From Polyangiaceae bacterium (GTDB lineage: Bacteria > Myxococcota_A > Polyangia > Polyangiales > Polyangiaceae), in NCBI GenBank assembly GCA_022447485.1, contig JAKVCH010000138.1:1-7543 (forward strand): a stretch of 7,543 nucleotides of DNA, given 5' to 3'. Position 1 is the first letter of the stretch. Every line of letters begins with the position of its first letter. The notes under the pieces are model-generated. The model saw nothing but the letters and a program-made list of their open reading frames with translations. It made no database searches and was not told the origin of the DNA. Shown in pieces: positions 1 through 5,324 of this stretch. The position numbers and the translations under genes were made by a program.

Positions 1-763
1 GACCGGGTGTATTCGGACATTGGTCCTCGAGGTCGGGTACTTGATCGCCGTCGTTATCTAGGTCCGGACAACCATCCTTGTCTTCGTAGCCGTCGGGGTC
101 TTCTCCCTCGAGAGCGCAGTTATCGTCGACGTCGAGCACGCCGTCTAGGTCGTTATCGGCATCAGGACAGCCGTCGTTATCAAGATAGCCGTCGATATCC
201 TCGGCTTCGATCACGCAGGGGTCTTTTGAGTCGGTGATTCCATCACCATCCGTATCTGGATCGTCCGGGCAGCCGTCGAGATCTTCATAGCCGTTGAAGT
301 TTTCGGGCTGGTCGACACAGCGATCGTCCGGATCAAGAAAGCCATCGCCATCTCTATCCCCAGGCGCAGGCTTGGGTGGAGCAACAACAGCGATCACCTC
401 TTTTTCCGTGCAAAATTGCGGTGGCGACTGAAGGTGAGCGGCCTCCGCGTTGAGCTCAGCTCGACGCATATGGTCTTCGGCTGCAGCGAGAGAACCCTCA
501 CTTAACTCTAATTCAGCAAATTCCAGATAAGCGCGAGTTAATGCTAACTCTCGCGGGGTGCATTGCTGGGCTCCGTTTCTCTCGGCAGCATCCGCTAATT
601 CACGAGTTGCGCTCAGCCGCCCTCTGAGGGCAGAGACCTGAGAGCAGCCAGTCGCACTGAAAAGAAATCCCGCGCCCAGAAGAGTAGCAATGACTTTTCG
701 AGCGAATCGTAGCTTCCTTGCGGCAGGATACCCAAGGTACGATAGAGAGGAGTTGGCGTTCAT
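1..763 (-). CDS. OmpA-type lipoprotein with DUF4398-like N-terminus and TSP3 calcium-binding repeats (3' end outside window)
   Basis: Seen: an open frame of 254 codons starting at ATG 761-763 and still open at the left edge. Residues 1-40 form a signal peptide with basic residues at 16-23, a hydrophobic stretch at 24-37 and a lipobox ending ATG-C40, so it is probably a lipoprotein. Residues 41-115 are alanine- and glutamate-rich helices resembling the DUF4398 helical hairpin of the preceding gene. C68 and C118 could form a disulfide. After a Pro-rich hinge (129-134) come four TSP3-type Asp-rich loops (136-149, 170-183, 203-216, 234-249) alternating with three DGYxDxDGCPD-like blocks (157-167, 191-201, 224-234). 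Known: this architecture usually ends in an OmpA/Pal peptidoglycan-binding domain, and TSP3 loops bind calcium. Inference: the OmpA domain lies beyond the left edge. The start overlaps the upstream stop as ATGA, implying translational coupling. An outer-membrane-anchored, periplasmic structural role is likely. Confidence 0.85.
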   Translation of the reverse strand, partial: MNANSSLSYLGYPAARKLRFARKVIATLLGAGFLFSATGCSQVSALRGRLSATRELADAAERNGAQQCTPRELALTRAYLEFAELELSEGSLAAAEDHMRRAELNAEAAHLQSPPQFCTEKEVIAVVAPPKPAPGDRDGDGFLDPDDRCVDQPENFNGYEDLDGCPDDPDTDGDGITDSKDPCVIEAEDIDGYLDNDGCPDADNDLDGVLDVDDNCALEGEDPDGYEDKDGCPDLDNDGDQVPDLEDQCPNTPG

Positions 764-1080
764 CGCGCAGCTTCCTCGCGATCACGGCGACGGGCCTCTC
801 GGGACTTTTCGATGGCGATTTTTGCCAGTTTATCTGCTTCTTCTGCGAGAGCTGCGGCATTGCCGTACTCCGCATGGGCAGCTTGGGAGCGGGCCTCGAT
901 GATACGTGCCTGAGCACCGTAGTACTCGTAGGGCGCAAACTGCTCAGCCCCCAGGTTCTTTGCCTCCTCAAACGAATCACGAGCTGAGTTGGCTTGCACT
1001 GCGTAGAGTGTATTTCCACAACCCACGAGCCCCAGCCAACCCAGGAAGATGAGTCGGCGAAGCGGAAGTCTGATTCTCAT
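760..1080 (-). CDS. DUF4398-like small lipoprotein
   Basis: A 106-residue protein starting at ATG 1078-1080. This start gives a textbook lipoprotein signal: MRIRLPLRR, a hydrophobic core (10-19), then the lipobox LVGC with C21 as the lipidated cysteine. The frame also continues upstream to a TTG at 1129-1131, but that adds 17 residues in front of a complete signal peptide, so I reject it. The mature part is almost entirely helical. Residues about 28-88 match the DUF4398 pattern (Ala/Glu-rich helix, a P-[YE]-x-Y-like turn at 48-52, second Ala-rich helix), followed by a highly charged tail of Arg and Glu (89-106). No strong Shine-Dalgarno is visible. The stop overlaps the start of the TSP3/OmpA lipoprotein gene by four bases (ATGA, 760-763). 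Known: DUF4398 proteins are often encoded beside OmpA-family proteins; their molecular function is poorly defined. Inference: partner or stabiliser of the downstream lipoprotein. Confidence 0.8.
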   Translation of the reverse strand: MRIRLPLRRLIFLGWLGLVGCGNTLYAVQANSARDSFEEAKNLGAEQFAPYEYYGAQARIIEARSQAAHAEYGNAAALAEEADKLAKIAIEKSREARRRDREEAAR

Positions 1081-1146
1081 TTTCGACGAGCTGAATGCTG
1101 TGAAGAGAATTTTTGAGGCGGGCCTGTTCAAGATTCATTCTTTCAG

Positions 1147-1166
1147 CCGCAGAGGAGCCTCTGCGG
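1147..1166. promoter_or_regulatory. GC-rich hairpin in the presumed leader of the lipoprotein operon
   Basis: CCGCAGAGG (1147-1155) and CCTCTGCGG (1158-1166) are perfect 9-bp inverted arms separated by only two bases. There is no T-run after it on either strand, so it is not a standard intrinsic terminator. It lies 66 bases before the ATG of the DUF4398-like gene. It could be a structured mRNA leader element or a protein-binding palindrome; the sequence cannot tell these apart. Confidence 0.5.
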
Positions 1167-1320
1167 GAAACGCCGGAAAACTAGCTGGCTCCCTTAGCTC
1201 TCGTCAATATTCGGTTTTAGTCAGGGCGCATTTGATTCCTACTTTTAACTACATGTAGGATAAAACAGGGACCGGTATGGCAAACCAATTCTAATGAAAT
1301 TTTATTATTGTTCTCTGCTC

Positions 1321-1350
1321 AAAAAAACAGCGAGCCTTGAGAGCTCGCTG
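1321..1350 (-). terminator. Intrinsic terminator downstream of lexA
   Basis: On the minus strand a perfect 8-bp stem (CAGCGAGC / GCTCGCTG, 1328-1335 with 1343-1350, 7-base loop) is followed directly by seven T residues (1327-1321). This is a classic Rho-independent terminator in the orientation of lexA. It separates the lexA transcript from the lipoprotein pair, which therefore needs its own promoter. Confidence 0.85.
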
Positions 1351-1561
1351 TCATTGAATGATCATCCAGAGTTTGGTCTCTTGAAGGTTGTGATGATGGC
1401 TCTGCCCTCAGCCAAAACGTCTGCGCGTCGAATGACGTTCCAAGAAATTCCGCTCGCTCTGCGTTGACTTCATGCAAGGGTGTTCAACCGAAAAGAGCGC
1501 AAGTGTTATCGGGTCCGTCAATGATGGCGAAATGATTGAAGGCTCGTGAAGGCTCGCGCAC

Positions 1562-2200
1562 TTAAAGGCGTCGGTAGACTCCCACCACCTTGCCCAAAAG
1601 CATCGTGGGCTTGAAGTCGACGGCGCGCACGAGGATTGGAGCCATTTCGCTATTCGCAGGCTGGAACCGGATGTACTCGCGTTCGGGGTAGTAGTATTTA
1701 CAAGTTGCCTCATCGCCAATCAGCGCCACAACGATATCGCCTCTTTCAGCCGTGGGCTGCTTGCGGACGAAAATATAGTCGCCGTTGAGAATGCCGGCTT
1801 CAATCATGGAATCGCCTTGAATCTTAAGCCCGAAGACGTCGTGCCCACCTTTGACCATCATGCGATCGACCTGCACGGTGTCGATGACATTCTCTTCTGC
1901 CAGGATGGGGAGCCCCGCTGCCACTCGACCCAGAACCTGGATGGAGACGGTTTCATCATTGCTCGGCGCTTCTTCGGCAGACTCTTCTTCGCCGACGAGA
2001 CGCAAGGCTCGACTCTTCATATCCTCGCGACGTAGATACCCTTTGCGCTCCAGAGCTCGAAGGTGATCATTCACGCCGTTGGTGGAGCGAATCCCCATAT
2101 GTTCGCCGATTTCTCGTAAGGTTGGCGGATAGCCGCGTTCTCGAATAGAGGCGCGGATGAAGTCGAGAGTTTGCTCTTGGCGTTTCGTGAGACCTTGCAT
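1562..2200 (-). CDS. lexA: LexA, SOS-response transcriptional repressor
   Basis: A full-length 212-residue LexA. The N-terminal winged-helix DNA-binding domain (1-68) opens with the family pattern LTxRQ and contains the PPTLREIGEHMGIRSTNGVNDHLR recognition region, here residues 25-48. An acidic linker (70-84) leads to the S24-type autoprotease domain. The scissile Ala95-Gly96 bond sits in GRVAAGLPI. The nucleophile is Ser131 in QGDSMIEAGI, and the general base is Lys168 in DEATCKYYY. All residues needed for RecA-stimulated self-cleavage are therefore present. Known: it represses DNA-repair genes until DNA damage activates RecA. The start is secure because MQGLTKRQ aligns with the usual LexA N-terminus. 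It is transcribed from its own promoter (2210-2238) containing a putative self-operator, and ends at the terminator 1321-1350. The next upstream gene on the same strand ends 153 bases away, so lexA is probably monocistronic. Confidence 0.97.
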   Translation of the reverse strand: MQGLTKRQEQTLDFIRASIRERGYPPTLREIGEHMGIRSTNGVNDHLRALERKGYLRREDMKSRALRLVGEEESAEEAPSNDETVSIQVLGRVAAGLPILAEENVIDTVQVDRMMVKGGHDVFGLKIQGDSMIEAGILNGDYIFVRKQPTAERGDIVVALIGDEATCKYYYPEREYIRFQPANSEMAPILVRAVDFKPTMLLGKVVGVYRRL

Positions 2201-2209
2201 GGTCTCGCT

Positions 2210-2238
2210 AATTTACTGAACAGGTGTCAGGCCGTCAA
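2210..2238 (-). promoter_or_regulatory. Putative sigma70-type lexA promoter
   Basis: On the minus strand TTGACG (2238-2233) and TAAATT (2215-2210) are separated by exactly 17 bases, matching 5/6 and 4/6 of the -35 and -10 consensus. AT-rich sequence lies directly upstream of the -35 (2239-2270) and could act as an UP element. Transcription would start near 2203, only about three bases before the lexA ATG, so the mRNA would be almost leaderless. This fits the absence of a Shine-Dalgarno in front of lexA. This is prediction from sequence only. Confidence 0.6.
2216..2230. promoter_or_regulatory. Putative LexA operator (SOS box) in the lexA promoter
   Basis: The minus strand reads CTGACACCTGTTCAG, with CTGA/TCAG inverted ends. 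It lies wholly within the 17-base spacer of the predicted lexA promoter. Its right-hand part ACACCTGTTCAG fully fits the AMRYBYGTTCAG core of the Myxococcus-type LexA box as I remember it (CTRHAMRYBYGTTCAGS); the left end does not fit in register. Location, symmetry and the autoregulatory habit of lexA genes support the call, but one site alone cannot define the motif. Confidence 0.5.
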
Positions 2239-2248
2239 AATTTTGCAC

Positions 2249-2263
2249 TTGATTTTTTATCAA
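2249..2263. promoter_or_regulatory. FNR/CRP-like palindrome upstream of lexA promoter
   Basis: TTGAT-TTTTT-ATCAA: two perfect 5-bp half-sites of the FNR type, but separated by five bases instead of the usual four. It is centred about 53 bases upstream of the predicted lexA transcription start, next to the -35 box. It may be a real regulator site of the CRP/FNR family or simply AT-rich sequence. Confidence 0.25.
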
Positions 2264-2306
2264 AAATTTGGATCAGGATCCGATTCGCCTTGGATTCAGC
2301 TACTTT

Positions 2307-2350
2307 GATCGAAAAAAAAAATCGCCAATAATCGTCTGGGCTGCGGGCCG
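2307..2350 (-). terminator. Possible weak terminator after the cyclic-nucleotide-binding gene
   Basis: Downstream of the stop at 2354 the minus strand carries a run of ten T residues (2321-2312). It is preceded only by a weak stem (CCAG/TTGG, about 4 bp including a wobble). The T-run is striking but the stem is poor, so termination here is uncertain. Confidence 0.25.
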
Positions 2351-2353
2351 AGT

Positions 2354-2818
2354 CTAGAATTTATTGGAAGTGGAGAGGAATGTCAGTTTGTCGTTCGTTT
2401 CACGCAGCCGTTTGAGGAGCATGCGCACAATCGACCAAAGTACTTCGTAAGCCAATTCCTTATTTAAGAAGAGCAAGTCGTCGAAGGAGTCTCTGGAAAT
2501 AGATAAAAGTCGGCAGCTTGAGTGGACATTAGCGTCAGCTGAGCGTGGTGACTCATCGAGCAAAGCCATCTCGCCAAAGACTTGCCCCGGGCCTAGCACT
2601 GCCAGGGCTTCTTCTCCCATTCCAGGAACTTCGCGGCTGATGCGTACTTTGCCCTCAAGAATGAGGTAGAGCTTGTCTCCCGGATCGCCGTGCCGAAATA
2701 TTTTGGTGCCAAGCTTGAATTCTTCTTCGTTGGCAATACGGGCTACCAATTCGAGAGCAGGACGTTTGAGTCCAGAAAATATCTGAACGCCTTGAAGTTG
2801 ATCAATTTGAGTCGTCAT
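2354..2818 (-). CDS. Stand-alone cyclic-nucleotide-binding domain protein
   Basis: A 154-residue protein consisting essentially of one cNMP-binding domain. The N-terminal helices (7-34) contain the family pattern IFSGLxxxxLELVA. The beta-roll spans about 35-115. It includes FRHGDPGDKLYLILEGKV (41-58) and the phosphate-binding cassette FGEMALLDESPRSADA (81-96), with the conserved Gly82, Glu83 and Arg92 plus Ser93-Ala94 as in CRP. A C-terminal helical tail follows (117-154, VLWSIVRMLLKRLRE and onward) in place of a helix-turn-helix or any catalytic domain. Known: such single-domain proteins bind cAMP or cGMP and act through protein partners or a C-helix shift. Which ligand it binds cannot be read from this sequence. 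It lies 84 bases downstream of tonB on the same strand, possibly co-transcribed, and upstream of lexA. No strong Shine-Dalgarno precedes ATG 2816-2818. Confidence 0.88.
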   Translation of the reverse strand: MTTQIDQLQGVQIFSGLKRPALELVARIANEEEFKLGTKIFRHGDPGDKLYLILEGKVRISREVPGMGEEALAVLGPGQVFGEMALLDESPRSADANVHSSCRLLSISRDSFDDLLFLNKELAYEVLWSIVRMLLKRLRETNDKLTFLSTSNKF

Positions 2819-2902
2819 GCTCGCAGGAGCATAACCTGAGCGCGGCTCGAGAGAGAAAAGAAATACAAATTCTTCAGCTGTTGAATGCTTTGATTCGTCT
2901 AC

Positions 2903-3820
2903 TCAGCGCGTGAATCGAACGTTAAAGGGCGGTGTCGAGGTCGTGATGGGGTTTCCACTTCTGTCGCGACCGGCCGTATATTTCCATCGTTGGGCGCAGC
3001 GCCGCGCCTGACGGGCGAACCCAAATCCTGGGTCGCTGAGAATGTTGACAGATTGAGCCCTGCCGTCTGTGCCCACAACCACAATCATGCGGACGACACC
3101 GTTATCTCGTTGCTCGGCATTCGCCTCGGCCGGGAAAGGACAATTGCCTGTCGTGCGGGGAATCCCGGCAGATCGTGCCTGACTTTTGGCATTTTTCGGC
3201 GCACCCGGAGTCTTCCCGGTACCGCCAGCAACTCCCCCGCTGCGAGCGTTCGGGTTGCGCACTGCTTTCTTCGCCGTGCCGGTGGATGATGTGATACCAC
3301 CAGCGAAGCGCGATCCTGTTCCGGTAATGAACCCCTGGTCGGTGAGGTCGAGGGGCTCGCTTGGGTCTGGCTCTGCTGTCAGCAAGCGGCCGGCTTCGGC
3401 TGCTTCAGGTGGAGCTGTTTCGGTCGTATCACTCGCCGGGGTTTCCGTGCTCTCAGGCTCAATCACTGGTTGAGGCTTGGGTGGCGTTGGCTCCGGTTCC
3501 GGTTCCGGCTCTGGCTCTGGCTCCGGCTCCGGCTCTGGCTCCGGCTCGGGTTCCGGCTCCGGTTGTGGCTCTGGCTCGGAATCGATTTCCAGCGAGATAC
3601 TGAGCCGTTCGTCGACAGCCTCTTGCGTCAGTCGAATCAAGGCAGTGGCTCTTCCTTGCTCAATGCTCGCTGCTCCGAAGACTCCTAAGTGAAGAAAAAT
3701 GGCCAGGAAAAGGGCACCCCATAAAATGAGTGTTTCCCGGTTCGATTGCAGAGTCGCCATCGATCCGAAGATGCCATTGAGAGGCGGAGACTGTTGATGG
3801 TTGAGGGTGCAAGAAGACAT
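2903..3820 (-). CDS. tonB: TonB-family energy transducer
   Basis: A 305-residue TonB-like protein. Residues 31-52 form the single N-terminal membrane helix (TLILWGALFLAIFLHLGVFG); it contains His44, the position where TonB proteins carry a key histidine. A long periplasmic linker starts with 14 Glu-Pro and one Gln-Pro dipeptides (82-111), then KPQP and a low-complexity Thr/Glu/Gly/Ala region (115-222). The C-terminal TonB domain spans about 225-305: CPFPAEA, GVVRMIVVVGTDGRAQSVNILSDPGFGF, then CAQRWKY and a final NVRF. Cys227 and Cys275 could pair. Known: TonB passes ExbB/ExbD motor energy to outer-membrane receptors. An alternative start is Met21 (ATG 3758-3760), which leaves a short cytoplasmic tail more typical of TonB. 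Neither start has a good Shine-Dalgarno (only GGA precedes Met21). It follows exbD after 122 bases and is probably part of the same operon. Confidence 0.9.
   Translation of the reverse strand: MSSCTLNHQQSPPLNGIFGSMATLQSNRETLILWGALFLAIFLHLGVFGAASIEQGRATALIRLTQEAVDERLSISLEIDSEPEPQPEPEPEPEPEPEPEPEPEPEPEPEPTPPKPQPVIEPESTETPASDTTETAPPEAAEAGRLLTAEPDPSEPLDLTDQGFITGTGSRFAGGITSSTGTAKKAVRNPNARSGGVAGGTGKTPGAPKNAKSQARSAGIPRTTGNCPFPAEANAEQRDNGVVRMIVVVGTDGRAQSVNILSDPGFGFARQARRCAQRWKYTAGRDRSGNPITTSTPPFNVRFTR
3489..3578 (-). repeat. Hexanucleotide repeat encoding the Glu-Pro linker of TonB
   Basis: Fifteen consecutive 6-base units (GGCTCC, GGTTCC, GGCTCT and close variants on the plus strand) encode 14 Glu-Pro and one Gln-Pro dipeptides. 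The third base of both codons varies, so the tract is kept by selection on the protein and not as a pure DNA repeat. It could still change length by replication slippage in 6-base steps without breaking the frame. Confidence 0.9.
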
Positions 3821-3942
3821 TGGAAGCGCTTTTTTGGGGGCGCGGAGGGAAAGTAATCTTAAGTAAAAGTCAATGGTTCAAGTGGCTTGTTGGAAACGTG
3901 GCAGTGTCGCTTCCGAATGGACTCAGCCTTAGCAGCATTTCC

Positions 3943-4413
3943 CTAAGGTGCAGCCTTTGCGGGACTAGATGCTTCGGAGGGAGTCGAGTCCTCCTGCGGT
4001 GTGTCTGTCCCCGGGCTCACAGCGAAAGCAATTTTCGAAATTTTCGCTTTTTTCAAGACGTCTAAAACATGAATGACTCGACCGTGCTCGACTTTTGAGT
4101 CAGCTCGAATCACCGCTCTGAGCTCGGGTGTTTCTGTGATCGCCGCTTGGGCGAGCGAGCGAATCTGAGCGTCTCCCGCAACTTTCTCTGAGTCGACCAT
4201 GGTGGTTCCATCAGCCCCAAGTTCAACACTAAAGACTGTTTTCAACGACTTTCCGCTCGACGCCTTTGGAAGGTCCATCGGCATTCCTTGAGCATGAATG
4301 ATCCTTGCGGTCACCATAAAGATAATCAGCAGAACCAGCACCACATCCACCAAGGGAGTGACGTTGATCCCCGAGATCATTCCGTCGTCGTCACTGCTTG
4401 CACCGCCAGCCAC
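3943..4413 (-). CDS. exbD: ExbD/TolR-family proton-channel subunit
   Basis: A 156-residue ExbD/TolR protein. The single membrane helix (16-37, INVTPLVDVVLVLLIIFMVTAR) contains Asp23, the proton-carrying aspartate conserved in ExbD and TolR, in the NVTPLVDVVLVLL signature. A periplasmic domain follows (about 45-133), with the LPKA motif at 48-51 and the RADSKVEHGRVIHVLDVLKKAKISKIAFAV segment at 103-132, then a flexible Pro/Ser/Ala tail (133-156). The start is GTG 4411-4413, three bases after the exbB stop. An AAGG motif inside the end of exbB gives it a well-spaced Shine-Dalgarno; Met12 is a less likely alternative. Known: with ExbB it makes the proton-motive-force motor that drives TonB. The adjacent tonB argues for ExbD over TolR, although sequence alone cannot fully separate the two. 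Confidence 0.93.
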   Translation of the reverse strand: MAGGASSDDDGMISGINVTPLVDVVLVLLIIFMVTARIIHAQGMPMDLPKASSGKSLKTVFSVELGADGTTMVDSEKVAGDAQIRSLAQAAITETPELRAVIRADSKVEHGRVIHVLDVLKKAKISKIAFAVSPGTDTPQEDSTPSEASSPAKAAP

Positions 4414-4416
4414 GAC

Positions 4417-5091
4417 TTAGCCCTTCACTTTTGGTCGGGGAGCGCCTTCGCCGACGAGGTAAGAGAGAAGCACTCGGCTGAGAGCCTCTGTATTGGCCAA
4501 AATAGCCTTGGAGTGTCGCATGTAGAAGTAGAAAGCGACAACAGCAGGGATGGCTACGGCTAGACCCACGGCTGTAGCGACAAGCGCCTCTGCAATCGCG
4601 GCCATCACTTCTTGCGGCGCAGCCGTGGCCGCTTGGGCCTCTGCTGCTCCTTCGCTGGAAAGTCCTTCGAAGGCCTTCACGACGCCAATCACGGTACCGA
4701 ATAGTCCGATGAACGGTGCATTATTTCCTAGGGTTCCGAGGTAAGCGAGACGTCGCTCCAAGCGAATTTTTTCGAGCGCTTTCGCGCCTTCAATTGCCTC
4801 CTCGGCAGATTTCGGGCCACGGTCGGCTTCAGCTAGCCCGGCCAGAACAACTTTCGCATCAGCGCTGGGAGATTGATTGAGAAGCTTTTTCGCCTCGTCA
4901 AAATCATCCTTGCGCAGGGCGTCTCGGAGTTTTTGAGCGAGGAGCGCTAAGTCATCCCGGAGTGAGATGTAGAACCAGGCTCGCTCCAGCATAATTGCTA
5001 CTGAGACGACGCTGAGCCCGATCATGAGCCACATTACCCAGGCTGCCCCGAAATTCGTCATCAACCGCTGGAGCCATTCAACTAGATGCAT
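4417..5091 (-). CDS. exbB: ExbB/TolQ/MotA-family proton-channel protein
   Basis: A 224-residue inner-membrane protein of usual family length with three membrane helices. TM1 is about 15-37 (ending in LERAWFY, a family landmark). A cytoplasmic helical region (43-115) follows, then TM2 about 120-142 within the signature LGNNAPFIGLFGTVIGVVKAF, and TM3 about 166-190 with EALVATAVGLAVAIPAVVAF. The TM2-TM3 loop holds an Ala/Glu-rich insert (144-160). The signature Thr133 in GLFGTVIG and Thr173 in EALVATAVGL line the proton path in this family. Known: an ExbB pentamer surrounding ExbD converts proton flow into movement that energises TonB. It begins the exbB-exbD-tonB cluster and has a strong Shine-Dalgarno (GAGGAAG at 5101-5095) before ATG 5089-5091. 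The three-base gap to exbD indicates one operon. Confidence 0.94.
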   Translation of the reverse strand: MHLVEWLQRLMTNFGAAWVMWLMIGLSVVSVAIMLERAWFYISLRDDLALLAQKLRDALRKDDFDEAKKLLNQSPSADAKVVLAGLAEADRGPKSAEEAIEGAKALEKIRLERRLAYLGTLGNNAPFIGLFGTVIGVVKAFEGLSSEGAAEAQAATAAPQEVMAAIAEALVATAVGLAVAIPAVVAFYFYMRHSKAILANTEALSRVLLSYLVGEGAPRPKVKG

Positions 5092-5136
5092 TTTCTTCCT
5101 CTTTAAGCCTCAAGGACTTGCTATTTCATTCGCTTA

Positions 5137-5151
5137 TGCTGGGACCCAGCA
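5137..5151. promoter_or_regulatory. Perfect 15-base palindrome upstream of exbB (possible operator)
   Basis: TGCTGGG and CCCAGCA are perfect 7-bp arms around a central A, 46 bases upstream of the exbB start. There is no T-run on either side, so it is unlikely to be a terminator. A dimeric repressor or a leader hairpin are both possible. It does not resemble an iron-type Fur box, which is AT-rich. Confidence 0.4.
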
Positions 5152-5324
5152 CGGCCCGAGCGCTAGCATAGAATGCCTGCGATAGCTCGGGGCAGATTAG
5201 AATCACGGTCGATTTTACTACCTAGGCAGAACCCGTGAGTCGAAGTTTTATTCCTATTCATATCTATTTTCGCCAAATTTCGTGGAGTTCGGTCAGTTCG
5301 AATCTGCTCGCGTTCGCTTCGAGC

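Larger units (their letters stand above)
1081..1561. other. Non-coding region between lexA and the lipoprotein pair
   Basis: This is 481 bases with no convincing gene. It holds the intrinsic terminator at 1321-1350, about 212 bases past the lexA stop, a GC-rich hairpin at 1147-1166, a 10-bp tandem duplication (TGAAGGCTCG at 1537-1546 and 1547-1556) just after the lexA stop, and a CTACATGTAG palindrome at 1249-1258. The promoter of the lipoprotein operon should lie between about 1081 and 1320 on the minus strand, but I found no -35/-10 pair good enough to name. The stretch 1351-1561 would be a long lexA 3' untranslated region. Confidence 0.6.

Noticed and set aside
7..237. Plus-strand Arg-rich open frame
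   Set aside because: Antisense of the Asp-rich TSP3 repeats; the GAC/GAT codons read backwards give GTC/ATC-rich and CGT-rich frames. No domain or ribosome-binding site supports it.
600..1019. Minus-strand 139-codon frame across both lipoprotein genes
   Set aside because: Out of frame with two overlapping lipoprotein genes that have signal peptides and family features; the composition is not protein-like.
1081..1131. TTG start at 1129-1131 extending the DUF4398-like lipoprotein by 17 residues
   Set aside because: The ATG at 1078-1080 gives a complete lipoprotein signal peptide at the very N-terminus; the extension would bury it.
1408..1719. Minus-strand 103-codon frame overlapping the end of lexA
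   Set aside because: It overlaps lexA out of frame, has Ser/Thr-rich random composition and no ribosome-binding site; its last 21 codons alone are also unconvincing.
2816..2833. Five-codon mini-frame (ATGCTCCTGCGAGCATGA) whose stop overlaps the start of the cyclic-nucleotide-binding gene
   Set aside because: Too short to distinguish from chance; only an AGG just before it hints at translation.
3477..3692. Plus-strand open frame encoding a long Gly-Ser repeat
   Set aside because: It is the exact antisense of the tonB Glu-Pro hexanucleotide tract; the minus-strand frame has membrane helix, linker and TonB domain.
3850..3900. TTGAAC/TTGACT elements on the minus strand upstream of tonB as a separate tonB promoter
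   Set aside because: No matching -10 at 16-18 bases; best hexamer agrees at three positions only.
3820..4065. Plus-strand 81-codon frame between tonB and exbD
   Set aside because: Largely antisense to exbD and the exbD-tonB gap, with no recognisable domain.
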